Below are positions 1 to 8,540 of a stretch of DNA of 28,624 bases, one piece after another. Each line of letters starts with the position of its first letter. Positions within the stretch are counted from its first letter, which is position 1. The notes under the pieces were generated by a model. It made no database searches, was not told the origin of the DNA, and was given only the letters and a program-made list of their open reading frames with translations. The stretch comes from Folioceros fuciformis. Taxonomy: Eukaryota > Anthocerotophyta > Anthocerotopsida > Anthocerotales. The stretch spans positions 149,511 to 178,134 of the forward strand of contig JBNGIO010005748.1 of assembly GCA_049999805.1 (NCBI GenBank), read 5' to 3'. The translations under genes were made by a program, and so were the position numbers.

Positions 1-357
1 TCAAGGAGGGTAAAGTGTCACATTGTGAATGCCCAACTATTTGGGCGGCGGCGCAATTGGGAGACGCAAGTGTAGCTTGCTTCTTCTTTCAACTCTGTTG
101 CCAACCTAGCTTCTTCACATGCAACAATCCTTGGGCCATCACTAAATTCACAAGTAGTTTGAGCTCTTGTTGGCCTTGTTTCATCCTTGCTATCCTATTC
201 CTCGCCTTTTTCAACATCTTCACAACAATATCTACTTCGCGTAAGAAAGTCTATTATCTTCAGGGAAGTTCTTGGGGATGGTCTTTGACCATTTTCGTTA
301 TTACTATTTTGTAAAGGATTCTCGAATGGGTTTTTTGAGCTTTTCATATTAATCATA

Positions 358-697
358 ATTGTAGCTAGGAGTGAGATCCCTCATTGTATCTCTCAAGTCT
401 GTGGGCTAGGAAGTTACTAGTATCCCTTCAGAAGCCTACCGTGGGGGTGCATGCTATTGCAGTTAAGGAGGGATTCCTATGTAAAGGAGTATATAATCCT
501 AAGGTTATTTACCTTATTAAATCTAGGGTTATTAAGTAGACTCATAGGCAGTTGTTATGAGACCTAACCGTAACTCATGCAACTCAACAATATGAAACAT
601 ACTCTTTATGGGTTTAGGGTTTAGGGTTTGAGGGTTTAAACCCACCCTCGTTCTCTTGCTCTCACGCTTTTGCTACCACCACACTTGGATCCGCTTT
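358..697 (+). repeat. Candidate 5' LTR (3' part) of a decayed copia element
   Basis: The stretch has the layout expected upstream of a copia gag. There is a TATA-like motif (TATATAAT) near 489-496, then a telomere-like G/T tract, a C/T-rich stretch, and a primer-binding-like site at 699-710. The left edge is not defined: 358 is only a convenient TG-starting point. No matching 3' LTR was found in the window, so the usual proof, two near-identical LTRs, is missing. The call rests on order and spacing to the gag remnant downstream. Confidence 0.35.
610..643 (+). repeat. Interstitial telomere-type motif
   Basis: Two and a half TTTAGGG units are followed by a variant unit and the palindrome GGGTTTAAACCC. 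TTTAGGG is the common plant telomere repeat, and short runs (telo-boxes) also occur in plant promoters and 5' leaders. Here it lies about 60 bp before the candidate primer-binding site, inside the putative LTR, so it is more likely a regulatory or chance motif than a relic of a chromosome end. Confidence 0.6.
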
Positions 698-698
698 A

Positions 699-710
699 TG
701 GTCTCACAGC
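699..710 (+). other. Degenerate tRNA-iMet primer-binding site
   Basis: TGGTCTCACAGC matches the usual plant LTR-element primer site TGGTATCAGAGC at 10 of 12 positions. It lies between the LTR-like stretch and the gag remnant, where a primer site should be. The two mismatches fit the decay seen elsewhere in this element. A chance match cannot be excluded. Confidence 0.4.
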
Positions 711-905
711 AATAAATCTACCTTCCTGCAGACGGTCATCAACACTCTAGCGATACCGTGCCGATGTTCAGAGGGAGACGATACCAAGACGCCATGTTGT
801 GATGCAGTCTGCGGGCAGAGGTGCAAACAGAAGAATCCTGGTTCCCAGAATTCACCGTGAATTCATCTGCCAGGATTGCTATGAGGCAGAAGTTCAGATC
901 TGCTC

Positions 906-3350
906 ATGAACCCCCTCGAATCCTCGCCCAAGGGAGCGCATCGAAGTAATCTCTTGCGTTCGTGCAGACCTTGCAATAACAATCGGCATTCAGATTCGGC
1001 CAGATCCCCTTCTCACCGCAGCAACGAACTTGAAGAGTTGAACTTCAAGGTCAACCTACTCCAGGATTTGTTTAACAATCTCAGCGACATGATGAACAAG
1101 CTTCTTCAAACCGTGTGATGGACAAAGCGCTTGAGGCAGAACGGACGAAAAAGGAGTCACTTTTACCTTCGAGCTTGCACTGCTGCATTTAAGCGCTTGT
1201 CTACATAGATGCAACTGGAAACCTGATGATGACAATGAGTTAAATTTGAACGATGCTGGAATTGTTACTCTAACCCGTGAGTTTCAATAGCAAGGAAGGG
1301 ATGGAGCCAACATCGAGGACGAAGGCATTCAAGAACCACCTTCTCTTGAGAGGCGACAGGATCAAGGGCTTTGTCAACCTGCTATAACCATTGGTACAAC
1401 ATCATTAGGATTATTTGGCAGTCCACACTTTGGACAACAAAGCGGTGCAGCTTCATCAACTGTGAGCCACCAACAAACAGGAGTAGCTCCTGGACAAGGA
1501 ATTGGTAACCCTATTCCGAATCCAGCAGCAAATCCTCCTGTAATGGCTTAGCCTGCTACACTTCTTCCTGGTACCTTGAAGATTGACTTTAAGGATCGTG
1601 ATTGATGTAACAGCACATACTACACTGTATGGTCTATGAGGCTTACTCAAATTCTAGACGAGAATGAGTTAATGGGAGTTGTCAATGGTTCTGAGCATGG
1701 ACCTGGAATTGGTAACCCTATTCCGAATCCAGCAGCAAATCCTCCTGTAATGGCTCAGCCTACTGCACTTCTTCCCGGTACCTTGAAGATTGACTTTAAG
1801 GATCGTGATTGATTTAACAGCACAGACTACACTGTATGGTCTATGAGGCTTACTCAAATTCTAGAGGAGAATGAGTTAATGGGAGTTGTCGATGGTTCTG
1901 AGCAATCACTAGTGGCAACTCCGACGAACGCTGACGATATCCTAGCTTGGAAGCAAAAGGACAGGCGTGCACGTTCCATCATCATTGCCTCTTTGGATAG
2001 GACAACGATGCCTCACACTCTGAATGTCGTAACCTCTACAGCTGTGTGGAGAAATTTTACAATGATCTACAAGGACAGAGCTCAGCCTCTTTGGTTCATT
2101 CTTTCCGAGGTTTATTTTATCTGCGGATGAAGGATGGGGAATCAGTAGAGTCCTACATTAACAAGTTTAGGACTACACAAGCCAACCTTGCATATTGTGG
2201 GACTGTCTTGAAAGAAGTCCAAGCAGCAACCGCTTTTCTGGCATCACTGCCGGAGGTTTATTCTTATTTTATCAGTGCTCAACATGCTAAGATAGACTCA
2301 ACACAATAGCTTGGTGCTAGAAGTGTGCCCAAGATATCACTCGAGGATGTGTTTGGTGCACTCCTTGGAGAAGAGTGCACAAGAACCCTGACTAAACACA
2401 AGGGGCAAAACCCTAACAGTAGCAGAGTACTCTTCACAACTAGGGGCAAGGGCTCATGGTGTAGCAGAGGTGGTCGAGGCATAGGCCTGCCAACCATAGC
2501 AAGATAGCCTAATTTGTAGCGTAAGACTTTTAGTTGCAACTGGTGTAAAATTCCAGGTCACTATGAGCGTGACTGTAGGAAAAAGAGGGCTGGTGAGCCG
2601 AGGAGGGATGGACGTGCTGAGACCAATATTGCTTCCACCACGCCTACCTTGACTGTCAAATCACCTACCATTCTTATTGTTTGTCTTTCATTCATTCAGA
2701 TACAAACCAATATGTGGTTCTTAGATTCAAAAACAACCAGCCATATTTGTTTTGATAAGTCTTTTTTTTGCATTTTCAAACCAACTTATGATGACAGACA
2801 ATTTGTTTTGCGTGGTAATGACAATGGCTTAGCTATCAAAGGGATAGGTTCAGTCATGATCCAACTTCCAAATAAGTCTACTCTTACTCTGTCAAGTGTC
2901 CTTTTTGTACCATCCATGACTAAAAATCTCATGTCAATACTTAAGTTATCATAAGAGCATGCTTGTAGAGTGTGTTTTGATCACACAGCGTGCTCTGTTT
3001 CACAGCTAGGCAACTGTTCAGAGATTTTCTCTGGAATCCCCTACCATGACTTGTATTTGCTGGATGTTAGAAGTTTCATCCCTTTAGTGTCAGCCTATGT
3101 AGCGACTAGTCCTCATCTGACATCGACACAACTCTAGCATTGCAGACTATGTCACGTTAACTTTCATAAGCTGTCTGCTCTCATTAAAAATGATGTCTTT
3201 AGGCAACCCTTGTCTTTTTCTTTTGATGATTATGCTTTTTGTGATGCTTGTCAGACCAGCAAAGCTGTTTCTCAGTCTTACAAGGATAAACAATGGGGGA
3301 GGAATTCTACTAGATGAGCACTCTTGGGCGTGTCTTTGAATCTTCATTCA
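906..3350 (+). mobile_element. Decayed Ty1/copia retrotransposon: gag, zinc knuckle, protease and GAG-pre-integrase remnants
   Basis: Order and motifs identify a copia polyprotein. A UBN2/DUF4219-type gag begins near 1800 (TVWSMRLTQILEENE) and continues after a frameshift near 2050-2100. Its conserved helix FLASLPEVY is near 2240. A CCHC knuckle follows at 2535-2576 (C-X2-C-X4-H-X4-C), then a protease-like block near 2712 (WFLDSKTTSHI). A GAG-pre-integrase-like segment with H/C residues ends near 3290. Reading frames are broken by stops at 1549, 1603, 1810, 2307, 2508 and 3135. In the protease the expected Asp-Ser/Thr-Gly reads Asp-Ser-Lys, so it would be inactive even in frame. The integrase core, RT and RNase H are absent, so the right part is lost. 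The 906-1117 ORF may be a gag leader but is not recognisable. Confidence 0.85.
1492..1905 (+). repeat. 207-bp tandem duplication inside gag (two copies)
   Basis: Copies span 1492-1698 and 1699-1905 at an exact 207-bp offset. By eye they differ at 11 positions (about 95% identity). The unit is 69 codons, so the duplication kept frame. Each copy runs from a Pro/Asn-rich gag leader into the start of the conserved gag domain. Both carry the same TGA stop (1603 and 1810), while only copy 1 has the extra TAG at 1549. Confidence 0.95.
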
Positions 3351-4591
3351 TACCCAATTTTAGCATATTTTGTTTTACTGAGCATGCTAGGTAGTGATAA
3401 TAGGCTAAGTGACCTAGTTTAGCCCACGCCCAATTTTTGTTATCATCTTTCAGCATAAGTGGACATAAACTGAATTTTCTTCCATGAAAAAACCCTACCC
3501 CCTCCTAATGTCCCTCCAGGCACTTGAGTAGCATGGCTTGCACACCAAATTCGTCCTATGAGGGTTTGTGTGCATAATCGCCCCCTAATATGACTACAAG
3601 CACCGGTGCCCATTTGTACTTTGTTTGGCCTATCGCACGGCTTTTGTTAACTCATTAAAACTTTGAAACTTCGAAATATTTAGGAGATGGGAAGGCTAAG
3701 TGGCTTAGTGAAAATAATACGATATGGGAATAATTATATTTAGTGGATTAATGCCCTTCAAGATAAGATGAGTTTTTTTTCTCTGTCAATGTCTGAAGTA
3801 ACGACAAGACAAGAGGAGATGATGGATGCCAGTGGTGGGAGAGACACGTTGCTATGTACGTACTGTACGTACCAAGCGGATGACCGACATTTTCCCGTGC
3901 CCACTCTTTCTAATAACGGCATATCCTATCCTACAAAGTAGGCGGAGCAGGCGCCGCTCCACTGCCGGGTATATGTACATGCAGTACAGGACATATGGAG
4001 ACCACGGTCATACAGTAGCTTTGCGGCTACCAGCTGTTGGGAACCACGCCCTACCAAAGTCTTGTGAAGAAACTCGTGGAGGAAGCTGTCCAACAGCCCG
4101 CATTCTCGTCCTCATTCCACAAATCACAGCCACAAGCCCCCTGGCATCAAAATCTGTTGTAAATGGATCACAAGCCAGCGGGCGACCTTTCCGTCCCATG
4201 GCATGAGGCACCGAATCCACACCTGCTACAGCTGACTTCCTTGGGCCGTCATGACCGCTGAATACACGCCACTGCACATGTCACACCGCGCGGCAAAAGA
4301 CCTGGATCTTTTCGAAGTTTGCCAGTCCGTCAGCTCTCCCGGCCCCAGCACGGGGACTCCCGGCCAACTGCCTCCCATTTGCAGCTCCGGATCCTGGTCC
4401 TTTTTCGTAGCGCTAGCCAGTCCACTACACACTACCTTTCTGAGTGTGGGCGCGGCGCAATTTGTCCACCCTTGTTGCACCAACGGGAGTTCCCTGTGAG
4501 CAGGAGGGTCAAGCCATCTTCTAGCTGTGCGTCGTGGACTCGTGACTCGTCCCGCAAGCTCTACCGTCACAAGAATCCATCCGCAGCCGGA
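3351..4591. other. Intergenic: copia right flank and upstream region of the pathogen-related gene
   Basis: From 3351 to about 3800 the DNA is AT-rich and shows no recognisable coding or LTR sequence. From about 3820 it becomes GC-richer up to the gene start at 4592. Around 3850 a TACGTA pair separated by three bases makes a short palindromic cluster. Open frames here (for example 3826-4206) have no family resemblance and overlap one another on both strands. The GC-rich part probably holds the promoter and 5' leader of the next gene, but no clear TATA box or start site was fixed. Confidence 0.5.
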
Positions 4592-5454
4592 ATGGCGCTC
4601 GCTCACGGAGGACCCACGGGAAGCTTGAGCCCTGAGAGCATGGGCAGGCCGGAGGAGATTATCCGCGACTACCAGCCGGACGAGGACACGCCATGGAGGT
4701 TCGGCCTGCCGGACTACGCCATCGTCAACAAGGCGTACTTCCAGCACCGGAGCAAGAAGCACGCGGCGGGCTCACTGGAGGAGGTGGTGCAGAAGATAGT
4801 GAAGAACTGGGAGGTAATGATGATTGCGAGAGTGGAGCTGTGTCACGAGCAGCGCCTCCACGCTCCGTCTCGGCTTTGCTCTGTGATTTGACAGCTCTTG
4901 CGCGCGTTGCTGTTTGCCATGACGAATCGGACGCCGGGCCGCAGGTGGAGTCGCATCACATCGCGGACGTGACGCGGTGGAAGACGATGGATGCGCCTCG
5001 CTTCCAGGCCTTCTCGAACGGGGCTGGGCCCGTGGACGCGGCGGCCATGGCGGAGGCTGGGCCTTACAACATTCTGCTGGGAGACTGCATGCGCCACTAC
5101 AAGGCCAGCACGGAGACCTACGAGTCGGCCAACGAAGCCTTCAAAGAGGCCTTCCCGGAGGGATTCGCATTCGAGGTGCTGGAGGTGTTCTCGCCACCCC
5201 CCGCTGTCTCCTTCACCTGGCGCCACTTCGGGCGCATGGCCGGGCCCTTCAAGGGATGCCCTGCGCACGGGGAAATGATCGAGATCATCGGCCACACCCT
5301 GGCCCGGGTGAACAAGGATCTTGTCATCGAGGAGCTGCAGGTGCATTTCGACAGGGAGGGATTTCTCGCCGCTCTCACCAAGATGCAGCGGGAGGAGGAG
5401 CCCGCCGTGGCCACGCTGGAGGAAGGCTTGCAAAACATCGCCGTGCAAGCCTGA
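4592..5454 (+). CDS. Pathogen-related protein-like (SnoaL/NTF2-like fold), two exons
   Basis: Exons are 4592-4813 and 4945-5454, with a 131-bp GT-AG intron (4814-4944, phase 0); the product is 243 aa. The ATG at 4592 has G at -3 and +4. It is followed within 40 codons by the family signature: an acidic stretch, then TPWRFGLPDYAIVNKAYF, then SLEEVVQKIVKNWE. Exon 2 carries the conserved core EAFPEGFAFEVLEVFSPPP, the WRHFG and GPFKGCPAHGE motifs and a C-terminal REGFLAAL block. Plant members are known as pathogen-related proteins induced in defence; the fold is NTF2/SnoaL-like and the biochemical activity is not established. No signal peptide is seen, so a cytosolic protein is likely. The frame is intact and GC-rich. 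A start at the next in-frame Met, 15 codons later, is possible. Its 3' end faces the PLATZ gene. Confidence 0.8.
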
Positions 5455-6236
5455 GCGCGCAGCACTCAAGTTCCTCCACCGATCGATACGGGGCTCCCTC
5501 AAATGTCATCGTCGGCAGGTGGAGGTGCGGGATCCTGCGGTCATTGTGAAGCTACTTCAGACGTTCTCAGTTGTGACAAAAAAGGCTTGAACACTTTCTT
5601 CCCTGAAAGGCTCTCCGTAATGTTGATCATGTGAGCCCTGCCTTCAGTATTTATTGCCTGTCTCGTCTTTGAAGATGGCAGGACGGTCACGACCCGTCCT
5701 CGTCCCCCCGTGAATCTTAACCCATCCGCTAATTACGTGATCGAAGCCAGCAAAAGGCCTCTCACTTGAACGAGCTTTCATGACACCAGAGGGTTTGCGA
5801 GGAGCGCGAAGCTTCTGGATCCTCGAGTTCAGGGCCTATGATTTGAAGGTGTGCTCGATGACAAGTACGAATGCAAGCTGTTGAAGAGCTCCGAGGACGA
5901 GTCTCACTTCGCGGGGAGGATGCGTTCCAGGTTGCTTCGTTCGGTACTCATCTATTTTCAAAACAATGTCAGTCAAGTCATCACGGCAGAACAAGCTGCC
6001 TTGTAAACCGAGGAACTCAGAAGACTCATGAAAGGAGAAGCTGCCTTATAAACCGAGGAACTCATGACGATGATGGGAGAAGCTACCTCGTAAGCTGAGG
6101 AACTCGAAGGACTCATGAAAGGACCCGAAACATCATGCGACGGGTAAATCACCCTTTGAAGTTTTCTGCCACCGAAGTTTTAATGTTGCTTGAGTCAATC
6201 ATTCAATAGTAAATAAAATAAAATATTCATCATACT
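5455..6236. other. Convergent intergenic region between the pathogen-related and PLATZ genes
   Basis: This 0.8-kb region separates two genes that converge. It contains the 3' flank of the pathogen-related gene, a three-copy minisatellite (5994-6123) and an AT-rich stretch with AATAAA near 6212 on the + strand. A TTTATT near 5650 would read as AATAAA on the minus strand, but it is about 590 bp beyond the PLATZ stop. No gene was recognised. Confidence 0.5.
5994..6123 (+). repeat. Imperfect minisatellite, three copies of about 43 bp
   Basis: Copies start at 5994, 6039 and 6081 (lengths about 45, 42 and 43 bp). Each opens with AGCTRCC, continues with a conserved GAGGAACTC block, and ends near GAAAGGA; copy 2 differs most at its end. 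Two copies contain ACTCATGAAAGGA. No function is evident. Confidence 0.85.
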
Positions 6237-7349
6237 TCAATCATGTTGCGATGCGCTAACTTTTGCTAGCAAACTAAGTCCATACCAAGAACTATCACTA
6301 TTTTGATGGGCAGGGGAGAGATACATAGCATGTCCATTACCAGGCTCCACTTCCATTTCATCCTCCTCAGGTGTATTCTGCAAGCTATCATTCTCCATGC
6401 CACCAATAAGATTAAGATTGCTCTGAACATCATCTTCCTTCACGCCTACATTTTCATCCTGATGGTTGTCTTCCGTCGAATTAGACTTATTGTGCATATC
6501 ACCTTCCTCCACAAGAACAAGACTATTGTTAACAAGTGTTGGCTTTGTTGTAGATGGTCCTTCACAAATAGCTAGAGGAATACGAGGAGACCCAAGATTT
6601 GCTGCGGATGGTGCTTCACAAATAGCTAGAGGAACATGAGGAGACCCAAGATTTGTTGTAGAGGGTACTTCACAAATAGCTAGAGGAACATAAGGAGAAC
6701 CACCATTTGCTGCAGATGGCGCATCATAAATAGCTAGAGGAGCATTAGCAGCATCAACATTAAGGGATGCATTGGCTAGAGGAACATTAGCAGTAGCAGC
6801 ATTAGAGGATGCATTGGCTAGAGGAGCATTAGTAGTAGCAGCAGCAGTAGAGGATGCATTGGCTAGAGAAGCATGAGCAGCAACACCAGCACTAGAGGAT
6901 GCATTGGATATTGGTACTTTGGTGTAGTAGCACTGCACACTACAATAGTCCCATGTACTTTCGAGGAGATCATGTTGACAAATTTTGCATCTTCTTGTCA
7001 AAGATACATGTTTCTTTCTACTCTTTTCTGTCCACTGCTTTCGAAACAAAGTGTATTTCTCACTATTGCATATGTTATTACTTTTAATACCGCTATTTAG
7101 GATATCCACTTCTAATTCTTGAAGCATAGTTGTCTTACATGCAATTCCCCTTCTATCACATACAAAGCATTGTAAACATTTGTGATTGCTATGCTCATTC
7201 TTCACACATAGCTTGCAGTGAAACCTGTAATCACTACACGTTATACAATAGTAATTGCATTTTTTGTTGTGGTCTTTGCAATTTATAAATTTACCACGCC
7301 TAATATCACTAGCAGAAATTATGTCAAACATCCAAGGTGGAAGCTCCAT
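6237..7349 (-). CDS. PLATZ-family zinc-dependent DNA-binding protein with repeat-rich C-terminus
   Basis: A single 370-aa minus-strand frame. The ATG at 7349 gives MELPPWMFDII, which matches the usual start of PLATZ proteins; an upstream extension to 7376 has no ATG. The first zinc region (about residues 20-65) has the order C-H-C-C-C-H-C-C-H-H, ending EHSNHKCLQ. A linker with DILNSGIKS follows, then a second zinc region (about residues 118-140) with CKICQHDLL and DYCSVQCYY. PLATZ proteins are plant-specific, bind A/T-rich DNA and mostly act as transcription regulators in the nucleus. The C-terminal half is unusual: four 14-15-residue units (Ala/Asn/Ser-rich, containing LANAS), four 18-residue units (PLAIC-type), then a Glu/Asp-rich tail. 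Family members are often shorter, about 200-260 aa, and usually have introns; this one shows none. It is divergent from SEC10. Confidence 0.85.
   Translation of the reverse strand: MELPPWMFDIISASDIRRGKFINCKDHNKKCNYYCITCSDYRFHCKLCVKNEHSNHKCLQCFVCDRRGIACKTTMLQELEVDILNSGIKSNNICNSEKYTLFRKQWTEKSRKKHVSLTRRCKICQHDLLESTWDYCSVQCYYTKVPISNASSSAGVAAHASLANASSTAAATTNAPLANASSNAATANVPLANASLNVDAANAPLAIYDAPSAANGGSPYVPLAICEVPSTTNLGSPHVPLAICEAPSAANLGSPRIPLAICEGPSTTKPTLVNNSLVLVEEGDMHNKSNSTEDNHQDENVGVKEDDVQSNLNLIGGMENDSLQNTPEEDEMEVEPGNGHAMYLSPAHQNSDSSWYGLSLLAKVSASQHD
6552..6740 (-). repeat. Coding 54-bp minisatellite in the PLATZ gene
   Basis: The motif TAGCTAGAGG (+ strand) recurs at 6569, 6623, 6677 and 6731, an exact 54-bp period. 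It encodes an 18-residue unit opening PLAI(C/Y) and including a Pro-Ser-Thr/Ala and Gly-Ser-Pro step. All copies keep the reading frame. Confidence 0.9.
6765..6910 (-). repeat. Coding 42-45-bp minisatellite in the PLATZ gene
   Basis: GGATGCATTGG (+ strand) recurs at 6765, 6807, 6852 and 6897, with spacings 42, 45 and 45 bp, all multiples of three. It encodes LANASS-type Ala/Asn/Ser-rich units. Length differences come from GCA/GTA-type codon runs, as expected for slippage. The units share the Pro-Leu-Ala opening with the adjoining 54-bp array. Confidence 0.9.
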
Positions 7350-8540
7350 TATCGGCACAATGTGACATAACCTCAATCAACTTATGGGTTAGAATTAGGT
7401 GTAAGGCAACCATACCACCCGCCTATCTATAGAAGAGCTTGCTCTCTTAGTCCATCAATTGTACTTATAACCTACGAAGCTAGCTTGAATTAGAACTTTT
7501 CTCAATATAATTTACTATTTCCTATACATGCATATATAGAGTGGACTATTTGTGTTCATAGAAAGTTTTCATAAAAATAAAAAGTTATTTTGATCATGGC
7601 AAGTTTTGTGTGTCTATATAGCTTCTTCCAAACTTGGGTTTAGGGTACACTATTGCTAAAAGTGCCGTTAGCTTCGACGTGGGTTTAGGGACACTATTGC
7701 TAAAAGTGCAACCGCCTTCAGATGCTATCAACCCAACTTTCACTTATGCACTCCCAAGCTATTTTTTAAAACACATAAACATCTTGAATGATGTAGCTTA
7801 ATGCAGCTCCACTTGTGCGCCTATAACTATAGAGGGTTTGCATTTATCAAGTCATCAAAGAGATGAGAATGAACATGAACATCTTAGCCTTTGTCTTGGC
7901 AGGTTTTCCAAGATATTAAAGTACTTTATGCCTACTTGGATGGGTTAGTTAGTATATGATATTTATTTTTTGGGCACTAAGGTATATATTATATATTTAA
8001 CATATTATTTATTATAGAATGATAATAAAATAACAGTGATAAATAATGAGCTATACGGTTAAAATTATTTACAGCAAGGTCATTCTCTTTCTAAGTTAAA
8101 GTGGTATGTACGACGGCTGTACAGTACGTTGGGCGTCGAGGATAGTGTACGTAGATGCGTTTATCTGCGACCAAATTGTAGAATACGAGAGGCGAGCCAA
8201 CGTTGACTGTTAAATTCTGTGGACTAGTCCAATTTGACAAGCTACCCAGCTACGAGGGCGTATTAGCGGAAGCGGATCGTCACAGTCTAGGTGGAGTCGG
8301 AGGGTACTTCAGCTGCGTAGCTGGGTGCCTGGCAGACAAGACGACTGATGCCCTGCAGGCGACGCAGTATCTCGCCACTGGCAGCAGCCAGTTGCAATCC
8401 GCGACGGAACGTGCCTGTCCAGCTGATTGCCGCACAGATCCAGGTTTGGTGACTGCAGTACCGCCTCCTGCTTCCGTCTTGCAATTCTGGAGCAAGGGTC
8501 GGGAATGCATTTGGTGACGAAGCTGTGACCACTCTCAGCG
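7350..8540. other. AT-rich divergent intergenic region between PLATZ and SEC10
   Basis: The region separates the PLATZ start (minus strand) from the SEC10 start (plus strand), so it should hold both promoters. It is AT-rich up to about 8090, with a very AT-rich core near 7950-8060, then becomes GC-richer toward SEC10, probably the SEC10 5' leader. It contains the short duplicated telo-box module at 7636-7709. No gene was recognised; the open frames at 8203-8592 overlap on both strands and resemble nothing known. Confidence 0.5.
7636..7709 (+). repeat. Duplicated telo-box module in the PLATZ/SEC10 intergenic region
   Basis: A block of about 30 bp that opens with GGGTTTAGGG and ends CTAAAAGTGC occurs at 7636-7665 and again at 7681-7709, 45 bp apart. 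The second copy lacks one T after the telo-box. It lies about 290 bp upstream of the PLATZ ATG and 830 bp upstream of the SEC10 ATG, so a promoter role is possible but unproven. Confidence 0.8.

Noticed and set aside
15-314. 99-codon open frame with hydrophobic stretches
   Set aside because: Starts without a convincing ATG context, matches no known family, and lies at the edge of the putative LTR region. Cys/Phe richness looks like chance composition.
3826-4277. Overlapping ORFs on both strands before the pathogen-related gene
   Set aside because: GC-rich DNA gives long shadow frames; no motifs, and they overlap each other on opposite strands.
4843-5549. Long frames on both strands over exon 2 of the pathogen-related gene
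   Set aside because: Shadows of the GC-rich real exon. Only the frame used in the gene call shows family motifs and joins exon 1 through a valid intron.
7350-7376. Nine-codon upstream extension of the PLATZ frame
   Set aside because: It has no ATG (it begins TTG), whereas the ATG at 7349 matches the family N-terminus.
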